This document shows, piece by piece, positions 9,170-18,902 of a stretch of DNA of 64,000 bases (position 1 is the stretch's first letter; each line of letters begins with the position of its first letter). Under the pieces are notes generated by a model that saw nothing but the letters and a program-made list of their open reading frames with translations, had not been told where the DNA came from and did not search any database. Position numbers and translations under genes: made by a program. The stretch is from Geminocystis sp. NIES-3708. GTDB lineage: Bacteria; Cyanobacteriota; Cyanobacteriia; Cyanobacteriales; Cyanobacteriaceae. The stretch covers positions 2,727,656-2,791,655 of the forward strand of contig NZ_AP014815.1 of NCBI RefSeq assembly GCF_001548095.1. Reading direction: 5' to 3'.

Positions 9170-9805
9170 TTATTTTCGTAAATGAGATGGTAATTCAATA
9201 TGAGGTAATAAAAGACGCAATTCATCAAAAGCAATAAGACCAAAATTCATGATAGTAGGTAAAGGTAAACTACAATCAATCATAGTTGTTCTCATGCCAT
9301 ATTTGCATTTTCCACCATCAATAATTACTGAAACTTGATTGCCAAAAAATTCTTGGGTTGTTTTTGATGTTTTAGCCTGATATTCTCCCCCCAAACTCGC
9401 CGTGCCACAAACGATAGGAAAAGAAGACACATCTATTAAATTATAGATAAAATCATCAGGACAAGACAGAAATATTGTTTTATGTCCCCCTGTAACTTCG
9501 TCAGAAAGATTACCTTTATGGGGAATAATTAAACTAATAGGATAAGGAAACTGATTAATTAAAATTTCTGAGTCTTGACTAATAATAGCAAACTCTTCTA
9601 CCTTTCGGCGATGAGATAATAAAGTTAAAGGTTTTCGAGGATTCCATTTTTTTAATTCATGAATTTTAGTCACCGCTAAATCATTAAATCCATGGGCTAG
9701 AAAAATATAAAACATATCAGTGTGCAAAGCAACAATTTCTCCCAATTCTAAACTTTGAAGAATTTTGGGAATTACTTCTAGGGATTTTTGATAAACTTTT
9801 GTCAT
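9170..9805 (-). CDS. YrdC/Sua5-like domain protein, divergent
   Basis: 211 residues with the YrdC fold. Normal members make threonylcarbamoyl-AMP for tRNA t6A. Here the usual P-T-D-T substrate motif reads HTDMFYIF, the K-x-R motif is KKWNPRKPL, and the usual S-T-S-A-N-x-S-G is GTASLGGE. The nucleotide- and threonine-binding signatures are therefore altered. A second, more canonical YrdC protein lies 1.3 kb away (11062-11640) and is the better candidate for t6A synthesis. This one may resemble the low-carbon-responsive Slr0006 of Synechocystis (from memory, unverified). It starts at ATG 9805. Confidence 0.75.
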   Translation of the reverse strand: MTKVYQKSLEVIPKILQSLELGEIVALHTDMFYIFLAHGFNDLAVTKIHELKKWNPRKPLTLLSHRRKVEEFAIISQDSEILINQFPYPISLIIPHKGNLSDEVTGGHKTIFLSCPDDFIYNLIDVSSFPIVCGTASLGGEYQAKTSKTTQEFFGNQVSVIIDGGKCKYGMRTTMIDCSLPLPTIMNFGLIAFDELRLLLPHIELPSHLRK

Positions 9806-9923
9806 GATTAATACAATTAATGATTAGATTTTATAATATCATTTGCATTAACCGCATCATTTAATAATTGCATTTTTATGATGACTTTATTGAATAATTA
9901 ATCCTCGTTATTAGATTAAAATT

Positions 9924-10925
9924 TTAGCAAACACTTAATTTTTCCCCTAATTGTAAATGAGTGCCATTAATAAAATTCCATGCAGATTGTTGTTTTTTTC
10001 CTGCTAATTGTACTTCTAATATTAATAATAAATCTGAACCTGTTTGTACAATAAAACCAAAATTTTTAATGGTTTTTACTATTTCTCCTATTTCACCTGA
10101 GACAGTATTTATATCTTTTAATAAAGCAGGTAGTTTCATTAAATTTGGTGGTAAATTTAAAGAATTTATTTCTATTAACGGTAAACTTTGAGTAATTTTT
10201 AAAATTTGATCTCTAAATATAGTTATACAATGAGGATAAAATGCCCTAATTTGATTGTGAATTTGTAAAGCAGATTTATTCCAATTAATATGATAGTCAG
10301 CTTTATCAATTAAACGTGCATAAGTTGCTGATGATTCATCTTGAAGGATAGGCTTTATATCATTTTTCTCTAGTTTTATTAAAGTTTCTAATAATAAATC
10401 TGCCCCTTGAGAGGCTAAATTTAGAGACAAATCCTCAACATTTGAAAATAAATCGATGGGAGTATGTGCTTTAAGTAACATACCTCCTGTATCCATACCT
10501 TCATCCATTAACATCGTAGTTACACCAGTTTCAGTTTTTCCGTCATAAATACTCCATTGAATGGGAGCAGCACCTCGATATTCTGGTAAAATTGAGCCAT
10601 GAACGTTAATACAACCTAATTTAGGCATATTCAAGATTTTCTTAGATAAAATTTGTCCATAGGCAACGACTACAAATACATCAGCAGGACTTTTGTGCAA
10701 TGATTCTAATGTTTCTTTATCTTTTTTGATTCTTGTGGGTTGCCATACAGGTAAGTGATGTTTTAATGCTAATTCTTTCACGGGAGAAGGAATCATTTTA
10801 TTTCCTCTACCTCGTTTTTTGTCTGGTTGTGTGACAACAGCTATCACTTCATGGGGAGATTCATGGAGTAGTTTTTCTAAAGTAGTAACAGCAAATTCGG
10901 GTGTACCAAAAAAAACAATACGCAT
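9924..10925 (-). CDS. fmt: Methionyl-tRNA formyltransferase
   Basis: It formylates the initiator methionyl-tRNA using 10-formyl-tetrahydrofolate. The 333 residues start MRIVFFGTPEFAV. The catalytic Asn/His/Asp set is visible in CINVHGSILPEYRGAAP and MDEGMDTGGM. The C-terminal OB-like domain begins near residue 210 and ends with NGTHLQLGEKL. Length is normal. It starts at ATG 10925. It is divergent from the canonical YrdC gene with 136 bases between them. Confidence 0.97.
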   Translation of the reverse strand: MRIVFFGTPEFAVTTLEKLLHESPHEVIAVVTQPDKKRGRGNKMIPSPVKELALKHHLPVWQPTRIKKDKETLESLHKSPADVFVVVAYGQILSKKILNMPKLGCINVHGSILPEYRGAAPIQWSIYDGKTETGVTTMLMDEGMDTGGMLLKAHTPIDLFSNVEDLSLNLASQGADLLLETLIKLEKNDIKPILQDESSATYARLIDKADYHINWNKSALQIHNQIRAFYPHCITIFRDQILKITQSLPLIEINSLNLPPNLMKLPALLKDINTVSGEIGEIVKTIKNFGFIVQTGSDLLLILEVQLAGKKQQSAWNFINGTHLQLGEKLSVC

Positions 10926-11061
10926 TTTAGGTAATTAACAATTAACAGTGAATAATGAACAATTAAGACAAAAAAATTATCTGTATATCTAAGAATAATG
11001 GACAATTAACAAAAAACCATGAATAATTGATAATTGATAATCTCTTATTCCTTCTTTTTGT

Positions 11062-11640
11062 ATGGTTTCTGTTTCTGTTTTAATTGAAAAAGCGATCGCA
11101 AAACAAGTAGTTAGTTTTCCTACCGACACATTACCAGCTCTAGCGGTAAAACCAAATCACAGTGAGTTAATTTTTGAGTTAAAGCAACGTAGTTATGAAA
11201 AACCATTAATTTTAATGACAAGTAGTGTAGAAGAAATATGGCAATATGTTAAAGGTACATCAAAAGAATTAAAAATTTGGCAAAATGTAGCTAATAAATA
11301 TTTACCCGGTGGATTAACAATGGTTTTACCCGCTTCTTCTTTAATTCCAGCAACGATGAATCCTCTCAATCCTAATAGTATAGGGGTTCGTGTTCCTAAT
11401 TTTCCGATCGCCCAAGAAATTCTTAAACAAACAGGTGCATTAGCTACCACTAGTGCTAATTTATCAGGAGAAGAAGCCTTAACCAATATGTCAGAAATTG
11501 CCCAAAAATTTCCCTCTGTTTATGTTTTGGATGATAATAACATTCAGAATCAAAATTCTGGTCTTGCCTCTACTGTTATAAAATGGACAGGAGAAAATTG
11601 GCAAACTTTACGACAAGGAAAAATAAGAATTGATAATTGA
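11062..11640 (+). CDS. L-threonylcarbamoyladenylate synthase family protein (YrdC/Sua5)
   Basis: 192 residues. It is expected to make threonylcarbamoyl-AMP from threonine, bicarbonate and ATP for the t6A37 modification. The motifs are near-canonical: PTDTLPALAVKP (substrate loop), KQRSYEKPL (K-x-R region) and ATTSANLSGEE. ATG 11062 is the first start in frame. The stop is 36 bases before the glycosyltransferase start, so the two may be co-transcribed. The t6A role is established for the family and inferred here. Confidence 0.88.
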   Translation: MVSVSVLIEKAIAKQVVSFPTDTLPALAVKPNHSELIFELKQRSYEKPLILMTSSVEEIWQYVKGTSKELKIWQNVANKYLPGGLTMVLPASSLIPATMNPLNPNSIGVRVPNFPIAQEILKQTGALATTSANLSGEEALTNMSEIAQKFPSVYVLDDNNIQNQNSGLASTVIKWTGENWQTLRQGKIRIDN

Positions 11641-11676
11641 TACTTCCTATTCTCTACTTCAGAAATTTAATTAATT

Positions 11677-12624
11677 GTGAAAGAAAATCAACCAGAGTTA
11701 TCATTATTAATACCTTGTTATAATGAGGCAAAGAATTTAGATAAACTTTTTTCTAGTTTACAATCAGTTTTAAATTCTCTCAATTCAGATTATGAAATCG
11801 TTTGCATTAATGATGGTAGTAAAGACGATACTCTTCAACTTCTCATCGACTATCATTATCGAGATAATCGCATAAAAGTTATTAACTTATCTCGTAACTT
11901 TGGTAAAGAAATCGCAATGAGTGCAGGACTAGATTATACCACAGGAAAAGCTGTTATTCCCATTGATGCTGACTTACAAGATCCCCCAGAATTAATTATT
12001 GAGTTGAGGAAGAAATGGCAAGAAGGTTATGACATGGTTTATGCCGTCAGAAAATCTCGTCAAGGGGAGTCATGGTTAAAACAAAAAACGGCTGATTGTT
12101 TTTATAGTTTTATCGGCAAAATTAGTATAATTCCTATTCCTGCCAACACAGGAGATTATCGTTTATTGGATGAAAAAGTAGTCAAGGCATTAAGACAATT
12201 ACCAGAAAAAAATCGCTTTATGAAAGGTTTATTTTCATGGGTAGGTTATCGACAAACGGCTATCTATTTTGAAAGGTTGCCAAGACATGGAGGAAAAAGT
12301 AGTTTTAATTATTGGAAGTTGTGGAATTTTGCTTTAGATGGTATAACTTCTTTTAGTTCAATTCCTCTTAAAGTGTGGAGTTATTTTGGGTTATTTATTT
12401 CTTTAATTTCTTTATTTTATGGTTTATTTTTAGTACTTAAAACTATTATTTTTGGTATTGATTTGCCAGGATATGCTTCTACTATTATTGCTATTTTATT
12501 TTTAGGTGGTATTCAATTAATTACTTTAGGAATTATTGGTGAATATATTGCTAGAATTTATGAAGAAGTTAAAGGAAGACCATTATATCTTATTCGAGAA
12601 ACCTATGGTTTTAAAGATAAATAA
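11677..12624 (+). CDS. Family 2 membrane glycosyltransferase (GtrB/DPM1-like)
   Basis: 315 residues starting at GTG 11677. The N-terminal GT-A domain has LLIPCYNEAKNL, the acceptor segment NDGSKDDT and the nucleotide-sugar DxD-type motif in PIDADLQDPPE, followed by RLPRHGGKSSF. Two C-terminal transmembrane helices (about residues 230-290) precede GEYIARIYEEVKGRPLYLI. This layout is that of enzymes moving glucose or a related sugar onto polyprenyl phosphate at the cytoplasmic face. The sugar is unknown. It lies close behind the YrdC gene. Confidence 0.9.
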   Translation: MKENQPELSLLIPCYNEAKNLDKLFSSLQSVLNSLNSDYEIVCINDGSKDDTLQLLIDYHYRDNRIKVINLSRNFGKEIAMSAGLDYTTGKAVIPIDADLQDPPELIIELRKKWQEGYDMVYAVRKSRQGESWLKQKTADCFYSFIGKISIIPIPANTGDYRLLDEKVVKALRQLPEKNRFMKGLFSWVGYRQTAIYFERLPRHGGKSSFNYWKLWNFALDGITSFSSIPLKVWSYFGLFISLISLFYGLFLVLKTIIFGIDLPGYASTIIAILFLGGIQLITLGIIGEYIARIYEEVKGRPLYLIRETYGFKDK

Positions 12625-12872
12625 TAAACTAGGTCGCATCTAAGTTTACAGGTAAAGACAGGTAATAAGCAATGAATAAGAGTTTTTAAATTTTTTACTA
12701 ATTTTAAAAAATGTAAGATTTTAGCTATTTTTATAGAAAAACTTAACACTTTTAATATAATTTTGTAAATAAAATATATTTGTATTTTAAATTATCATAT
12801 AAAAGTTAATGTCCTTGTTTATAAGTATTTCTCTTATCTTTTAACTAATAGTCTCACCAAAAAACTTTCTCA

Positions 12873-13922
12873 TCACACTTTATTGAGACGAAGATATTTT
12901 ACTTCTAAATTGAGTGCATCATAACGAACTCCTGCACGATGAGCAACAATTACCCCTAATGCTTCTAAATATGATTTTACTGTGATGACTTTAATTCCTA
13001 ATAATTCTGGGTTTATATTTAATAAAGTTTGGTTATCTTCCACAGCGATTATTTGAGTATTTAAACTACTAAAACTCAGCATTGCACTACCACCACAAGC
13101 ATTCGCTGGTATGACAAGGGTATCAATATCTTTTGCCCAAAGACTATGATAATTTTTGTTAAGAGTAAATTGAGGTGCTTTGCTTAAACCCACTAATACA
13201 CATGGTAAAAATGTATGTCCTAATTCCTCAGCGGCTGAGCGAGGTGATATATTTATATCTAAAGGTAAAGGAGATAAAGCTGGAGCATGAGCACAAGGTA
13301 TCTGAAATTCTCTGACTATAAGATGGGATATTACGGCTTCAGCACCCGCTAAGGCATCTACACCGCTACCATGACGATAATCCTGTAAGGCTTGAGAGTC
13401 AGTATCGTCAGGAAATCTAGCCACTACAGCTAAAGCATTCATTCCATCGTCAATTAATTTTTGTGCCGCCCGTAATAAACTATCAGGATTGCCTATTGTA
13501 CCCCAACTAGCTCCACTTTCAGCTATTCTTAATTCTACATGTAAAGGAGCATCCGTAATAATATAATTATTAACATTAATACCTAAAGTTGTTCTAACTC
13601 CATCGGTAGCTTGTAAGTGTCTATATCTTAATTCTGTTTCTATGGCTTTATCTAAAATTAAACCAATTTTATTTTGAGTGACTGATTCTAATCCCCATTC
13701 TCCTGCTGCAAATTTGTCTAATCCATAACCTTCAACATAGTCTATATTTTGACATTGCCAATATAAACTTGCACCATTCATAACATTAGGATGAGTTACA
13801 AGGCGATCGCAAATTTGAGCCATTGCCTTTGCGACAGGTAAAGCATCTCCTGCATAACCACCAATGGATGCACCAATACCCGTAGGAATAATTAAAACAC
13901 CACAATAGGGTTTTTGTTTCAT
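12873..13922 (-). CDS. DUF3326 family protein
   Basis: 349 residues, conserved in cyanobacteria and plants as DUF3326. It begins KPYCGVLIIPTGIGASIGGYAGDA and contains ATDGVRTTLGINVNNYI, a glycine/serine loop in GSGVDALAGAEAVISH and the segment VIPANACGGSAML. I know no established reaction. The repeated glycine loops suggest a nucleotide- or substrate-binding enzyme, which is inference. It is soluble, with no signal peptide. It starts at ATG 13922. The 248 bases between it and the convergent glycosyltransferase hold nothing I can recognise. Confidence 0.85.
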   Translation of the reverse strand: MKQKPYCGVLIIPTGIGASIGGYAGDALPVAKAMAQICDRLVTHPNVMNGASLYWQCQNIDYVEGYGLDKFAAGEWGLESVTQNKIGLILDKAIETELRYRHLQATDGVRTTLGINVNNYIITDAPLHVELRIAESGASWGTIGNPDSLLRAAQKLIDDGMNALAVVARFPDDTDSQALQDYRHGSGVDALAGAEAVISHLIVREFQIPCAHAPALSPLPLDINISPRSAAEELGHTFLPCVLVGLSKAPQFTLNKNYHSLWAKDIDTLVIPANACGGSAMLSFSSLNTQIIAVEDNQTLLNINPELLGIKVITVKSYLEALGVIVAHRAGVRYDALNLEVKYLRLNKV

Positions 13923-14143
13923 GGCAGAAAATTAATAATGAATTAATTAGTTAGGGTGTGATGAAGGTATAGTCATTTTAAATAAGAATGAAACAGTTTA
14001 ATAATATTAAAAATTCTCAAAAACCTTGATTTGTGAGCATTGTTCATCCTGAATATTTTTTCTAACTGTCTCAGTGTTATTTTAATTAACTATAAGAAAT
14101 AGGAGTTAGGAGACAGGAGATAGTAGGGATAATTAACTATCAT

Positions 14144-14314
14144 TTATTTTGTCACAATTGCCTCTACTTTTAACTTTTGTTTATTATCATCAATATTTGT
14201 AATCGCCCAACGCAAAGGTTTACCTTCTTGATTCAATTTTTCCTCAATGTCTTTTTTCAATTTAAGAGGGTTTTCTTGTAAGTCAATTTCCGCAGTAATG
14301 AAGTGAGTTGTCAT
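14144..14314 (-). CDS. Small conserved cyanobacterial protein, 56 residues
   Basis: This is a short open frame with clear coding character, beginning MTTHFITAEIDLQENP and ending KLKVEAIVTK before a TAA. It contains KPLRWAITNIDDN. It reads like a small alpha/beta protein with no membrane segment. I recall similar proteins of this size in other cyanobacteria, without a known function. It lies 123 bases downstream of alr on the same strand, so it may be the end of that transcript. Confidence 0.72.
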   Translation of the reverse strand: MTTHFITAEIDLQENPLKLKKDIEEKLNQEGKPLRWAITNIDDNKQKLKVEAIVTK

Positions 14315-14437
14315 AATTTTTGATTGATAAATTTTGAATTTATTATATATTATCGTAAAAACAGTAATGGTAAAAGAATTAATATTTATTTTTCTGTTTC
14401 TTCTTCAAACTATATTTTTTATTAAAGTTTATTTTAT

Positions 14438-15580
14438 TTATCTATTATTAATTCTCGGTAAACGGTGTTTAAAACTGCATAATATTTCCCATGAAATTGT
14501 ACCAATGGTATTAGCCCAATCATCGGCAGTAATTTCTAAATTACCATCTTTTCCTAATAAAGTAACCACTTCTCCTACTTCTAAATCAGGAAAATCAGTG
14601 ACATTTAACATCATTTGATCCATTGTAATATTACCAATTTGAGCGAACAATTTTCCTTTAATTATTACCTTCATTTTATTAGATAATAAACGAGGAATTC
14701 CATCTGCATAGCCAATTCCCACTACCGCCATTTTAATAGGAAAATCAGATTTAAAAGTATGACTATAACTAACCCCAGTATTTGGTGGTAAAGTCTTAAT
14801 TTGAGTAATACGAGCTTTAACTTCTAAGACTGGTTGTAGTTTTACTTTATCTTTTAAATGAGGTGCGGGAAAAATACCATATAAAGCTAAACCAACTCTC
14901 ACCATATCATAGTGTAAATTTTGATTAGCTAAAGTACCAGCAGAATTAGCTAAATGTAGTGAAGGGATAGGAATATTTAGGGCTTCTAAAGCGGAAATAG
15001 CTTCTTGAAAACGAGAATTTTGTAGCTCCATAAATGACGTGTTAATATCATCTGCCGTAGCTAAGTGAGAATAAATACTTGAGAGATGTAATTGAGGAAA
15101 TTGTTGAATATAATGAACAAAATCTACTGTATTATGCCAATGAGTGCCAAGTCTTGACATTCCCGTATCTAATTTGAGATGTACAGATAAAGTAGTATTA
15201 AGATGTTCTAATGTTTCAGCAAAAATCAAAGCCTGAGAAGGAGTACATAAAGTAGGCTCTAAGTTATATTTAACAATATCTTTAACTTCATCTACTGTGT
15301 TAATCGCCCCTAAAATGAGGATTGGTGCAATAATACCCCCTTGTCTTAATTCAATACCTTCGGATAACGTAGCAATAGCTAAAGCATCAACTCCTGATTT
15401 TAAGAGAGTTTGAGCTACTTTTATTGCACCATGCCCGTAAGCATCAGCTTTAATAACAGCCATTAATAGAGTTCGATCAAGTAATATTTTTTTAACTTCT
15501 TGTACATTATGAGTTAAGGCTTGATGATTAATGTTAATCCATGCCCTTTGTTTTTTATGTTCAGAAGAAGAATGATTCAT
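14438..15580 (-). CDS. alr: Alanine racemase
   Basis: A PLP enzyme converting L- to D-alanine for peptidoglycan. The 380 residues have the PLP-binding lysine K44 in AVIKADAYGHG, and the catalytic tyrosine in the C-terminal barrel lies in TGVSYSHTF. MVRVGLALYG and GNITMDQMM are also typical. The length is normal. It starts at ATG 15580. PerR is upstream on the same strand, 56 bases away, so read-through is possible. The small gene at 14144 follows. Confidence 0.96.
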   Translation of the reverse strand: MNHSSSEHKKQRAWININHQALTHNVQEVKKILLDRTLLMAVIKADAYGHGAIKVAQTLLKSGVDALAIATLSEGIELRQGGIIAPILILGAINTVDEVKDIVKYNLEPTLCTPSQALIFAETLEHLNTTLSVHLKLDTGMSRLGTHWHNTVDFVHYIQQFPQLHLSSIYSHLATADDINTSFMELQNSRFQEAISALEALNIPIPSLHLANSAGTLANQNLHYDMVRVGLALYGIFPAPHLKDKVKLQPVLEVKARITQIKTLPPNTGVSYSHTFKSDFPIKMAVVGIGYADGIPRLLSNKMKVIIKGKLFAQIGNITMDQMMLNVTDFPDLEVGEVVTLLGKDGNLEITADDWANTIGTISWEILCSFKHRLPRINNR

Positions 15581-15636
15581 GTGATAATCATTATTTCAGA
15601 TAGTAAGATTGATATATTAATTTCTATTGAGAAATT

Positions 15637-16161
15637 TTAATGGTTAATTTTATGTTGTCCATCAGCAATGGCTCGACTACAACACCAATCACTCGGTAAA
15701 GTTGAAGGCCAACCCATTTCAATGGCTTCCTGACAAATAGTAGTAACCGTTAACTGACAATCTATTAATTGAAAATCCTCTTTTTGACATTGTTTGAGAC
15801 TATGCTTAAGAATAGAATCATCTTGAAACTCAATAGTTTTGTTACATTGAACACAAACAATATGATGATGATGATGGGGATAAGGATGATTTAATTCATA
15901 ATGTTTATGACCTTCCGCTAATTCTAACTCACGCAAAACTCGCATTTTTGTCATTAATTTAACACTACGATAAATAGTCGATAAACTAATATTTTCCCCT
16001 TCTTCTTCTAGTAATTTATGCAATTCTTCTGCACTCAGATGATTACCTTGAGGAAGATTGTTAAATACCTCAAGGATTTTCTCCCGTTGAGGTGTCATTC
16101 GCCAACCTCTGGAATTGAGCTTTTTTTTGATTGATGCGGTAGTATCTAAAGACATAAGCAA
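15637..16161 (-). CDS. perR: Fur-family regulator, PerR type
   Basis: 174 residues. The N-terminal winged helix (RGWRMTPQREKILEVF, NISLSTIYRSVKLM) binds DNA. The metal-binding dimerisation domain has the His-rich HPYPHHHHHIVCVQC and C-terminal cysteines (TICQEAIEMGW, WCCSR). The pattern is closest to Synechocystis Slr1738, the peroxide-responsive PerR, rather than iron-sensing Fur or Zur; this is by recalled similarity. Expected targets are peroxiredoxin genes, none of which is adjacent. An internal ATG two codons after the first is an equally possible start. Confidence 0.85.
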   Translation of the reverse strand: MLMSLDTTASIKKKLNSRGWRMTPQREKILEVFNNLPQGNHLSAEELHKLLEEEGENISLSTIYRSVKLMTKMRVLRELELAEGHKHYELNHPYPHHHHHIVCVQCNKTIEFQDDSILKHSLKQCQKEDFQLIDCQLTVTTICQEAIEMGWPSTLPSDWCCSRAIADGQHKINH

Positions 16162-16270
16162 TTTGGGAGAGACAAACTATTTCTTTACTTATGATACTTT
16201 TCTTTCACTGCTATTTGCAACTAATTAACTTTAATTGAGAATCAAATCTTAACTTTACTTTATTCTTTTT

Positions 16271-17641
16271 TCAATTATCAATAATTTTATATAAATCTGG
16301 GGCATCCCCGAAGGCAAAACGCCAAGAATTAACCATGTCTTTGTTAGAAAAACTGATAAAAATTATAAAAGCTATTATTGCCATCATCGCAGTCACGGCA
16401 AACAGGAAACGATAACCTAAGTCTAATAATAAACTACCTAACACAGGACCACCTAATGCAACCCCCACATCAAAGCCACTGACACAGATAGCAAACACTT
16501 TTCCTCTCTCTGTTGCACTACATCTGTCAGAAATTAAGGCAAGGATGATTGGCACTAACATTCCAGCTCCGGTACCTTCTAGGATGGCAGATAATAGTAA
16601 GATGTTATTACTTTGAACAAATGTCAGTAAAATCATTGATAAGACATAGCACATAATACTAATAGTAATAAAAATACCTCTACCATGTTTATCTGATGCT
16701 TGTCCTGAAATAAATCTGACCACAAAAGAAGCGATGGCGGCTGTAGTGTAAAATAATCCGACATTGAGGGTCAATCCAATATATCGTAAATATAGGGGTA
16801 AAAATGTTACTAATGCACCAAATAAGCTACCAATTAATAATAGAATCAGAGTAGGAACGAAAAAAGAAGGATTAAAAATTATTTGTTTGAAAGTGCGATC
16901 ATTTGATTTATCTCGTTTAGAAGAAATAATATGGGAGTTTTTTCCTTGTTTTGAAGAAGATTCAAATTCCCTAATTTGTATAGCTAAAAAGAAAGCTAAA
17001 AAACTAGAACCAGAGGAAAATGCAAATAATACTTGGTAGTTGGTATATTCTTGTAAGAAACCTCCTATAGCAGGTCCTACAGCCATACCAATAGGCACAG
17101 CTAGACTCATATAACCGATTAATTCTCCTCTTTGTTTCGGCGGTGATAAGTCCACCACTAATGCACTATAACCTGTGGTAAAAGCGGCGATACTTACACC
17201 ATGAAAAGCACGAATCACCATTAATTCAGGAATAGAATTTAACATTAAATATCCGATAGGAGCGATGGTTGCAACTAATGTACCAATAATTATCACTATT
17301 TTTCGGCTCGGATAATCAACTAATCTACCAATCAATTTTCGTAAAGTACGAGTTAAAAATTTACTGATAGTTGAATGGAGTTTTATTTGTTGAATTAATT
17401 GAGTTAATCCATCATCTGCTAATTTTCCTAACCAAACACGAGATAATAATAGCCCAATAGCAAAACACCCCATGACGTAACCCACTTGTTTAGCTGTAGC
17501 ACCAATATCTTGAATATAAGCAGGTAAAGTTGGCAATAAACAGGTGAGACTTATCCAAAAAAATAAGGCACATAGAAAGAGAATTAGTAAATTGATTAAT
17601 TTATTTTTCTCAATACTCTGAAAGGTTTTCAGAAAATTCAC
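16271..17641 (-). CDS. Major facilitator superfamily transporter
   Basis: 456 residues with 12 predicted helices in two halves. The half-join loop is polar and Ser/Lys-rich (about residues 232-250). The first cytoplasmic loop, where MFS motif A sits, is unusual. It reads GKLADDGLTQ, then about 25 extra polar residues, then LIGRLVDYPSRKIVIII, as if motif A were split by an insertion. The second-half equivalent, GQASDKHGRG, is normal. The layout resembles drug or sugar efflux members, but the substrate is unknown. It starts at ATG 17641. Confidence 0.88.
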   Translation of the reverse strand: MNFLKTFQSIEKNKLINLLILFLCALFFWISLTCLLPTLPAYIQDIGATAKQVGYVMGCFAIGLLLSRVWLGKLADDGLTQLIQQIKLHSTISKFLTRTLRKLIGRLVDYPSRKIVIIIGTLVATIAPIGYLMLNSIPELMVIRAFHGVSIAAFTTGYSALVVDLSPPKQRGELIGYMSLAVPIGMAVGPAIGGFLQEYTNYQVLFAFSSGSSFLAFFLAIQIREFESSSKQGKNSHIISSKRDKSNDRTFKQIIFNPSFFVPTLILLLIGSLFGALVTFLPLYLRYIGLTLNVGLFYTTAAIASFVVRFISGQASDKHGRGIFITISIMCYVLSMILLTFVQSNNILLLSAILEGTGAGMLVPIILALISDRCSATERGKVFAICVSGFDVGVALGGPVLGSLLLDLGYRFLFAVTAMMAIIAFIIFISFSNKDMVNSWRFAFGDAPDLYKIIDN

Positions 17642-17799
17642 GCTTTTGTTTAGGGAGGATTGTTACAAAACTTTATATTCTATTCTACAAATAAAATAAG
17701 AGTTTTAACAATCGCAATATTATCGCCAATATTAAAGTTAGTGGCAATTTTAGTCTAACTCCAAACTGTATTTGTGTTAATTTATTGTCATAGAATTAA

Positions 17800-18735
17800 T
17801 TAAATTATATCTAAGAAAAAACAATCCCAAACTAGACGAGGTTGTATATAACGAGATAAAAATTTTTTAACTTTTTCTAAGGCTTCAATAATATTAATTT
17901 TTCGTTCTTTATCCCAATATAAATATTGTAAATAATCAGCCAACCAAATTTGATTTTCTAACTCAATATCTTTACTAATTTGTTTTGCTAAATTTAAACC
18001 ATCTATAACATTATCAGGTAATTTAGTTAATTGTAACAGTAAATCTGAAGGAATTTCTCGTAATTTTTGCCAATCAGAGATTGCTTTTCCGGGACATCCT
18101 TGAGATAGTTTAATTAATTGTGGATAATCTAAAACTTGTGCGGCATCTTCTCGATATAAAACTAACTTTAAATGTTCTTCACTAAGACGAGAAAAAGGGA
18201 TAATTTGACATCGAGAAACTAAAGTTGACAAGATGGAATCGATGCTAGGTGCTATTAAAATAATAGTAGCTTGTCCTGGTTCTTCTAACGTTTTTAATAA
18301 CGCATTTCCTGCGGATTCTGCCATTAATTCAGCCGATTCAATTACGACTACAGAGCGATCACACTTTAACGGTGGACGAGCTAAAAATTGACTAATTTCT
18401 CTAATTTGTTCGATTCTAATTTTTGGGGATGTTTTGCGTTTAAAGCCTTTTTCTATTGCGTCTGTAGCAGTTAATAACACTCCTTTATCATTGTAAGTTG
18501 GTTCTACCCATAAAAAATCAGGGTGATTTCCTGCATATAATTTTTTACAAGCCTGAAGATAATTTTCCGTTTCATCAATCATCAACATTTCTGTAAAACA
18601 TTTCGCCGCAAATGCTTTTCCAATGCCGTCTGCCCCTACAAATAAATAAGCAGGTGCGACATGATTTTTGGCGATCGCCCGTTCTAATAATTCTATGGCA
18701 AGAGGTTGTCCGATTAACTTAGCAAGAGGCTTCAT
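17800..18735 (-). CDS. holB: DNA polymerase III delta-prime subunit
   Basis: A 311-residue clamp-loader ATPase-fold subunit of the replicative polymerase. Walker A reads GADGIGKA (residues 34-41). The segment ESAGNALLKTLEEPGQATIILIAPS and the SRC motif in TLVSRCQIIPF are diagnostic. A zinc-binding cysteine cluster between Walker A and B, as in DnaX, is absent. The start at ATG 18735 reads MKPLAKLIGQPLAIELL. The usual neighbour tmk is not here. Confidence 0.93.
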   Translation of the reverse strand: MKPLAKLIGQPLAIELLERAIAKNHVAPAYLFVGADGIGKAFAAKCFTEMLMIDETENYLQACKKLYAGNHPDFLWVEPTYNDKGVLLTATDAIEKGFKRKTSPKIRIEQIREISQFLARPPLKCDRSVVVIESAELMAESAGNALLKTLEEPGQATIILIAPSIDSILSTLVSRCQIIPFSRLSEEHLKLVLYREDAAQVLDYPQLIKLSQGCPGKAISDWQKLREIPSDLLLQLTKLPDNVIDGLNLAKQISKDIELENQIWLADYLQYLYWDKERKINIIEALEKVKKFLSRYIQPRLVWDCFFLDII

Positions 18736-18902
18736 GACAATTAATAATTAATAATTAACAATTATAAAATGCGAAAGTCATTGAAAACTTGTTCACAGAA
18801 TTAGTTAAGATTTTTAACTTATCGATATAATTATCTTGAGTTTTGTTTATTTTAGATTAAATCAGTATTATTAATTTATACGTCCTCATCCACCATTAAT
18901 CT

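Noticed and set aside
14334-14618. 94-codon plus-strand frame across the end of alr
   Set aside because: Hydrophobic low-complexity start and antisense to a certain gene.
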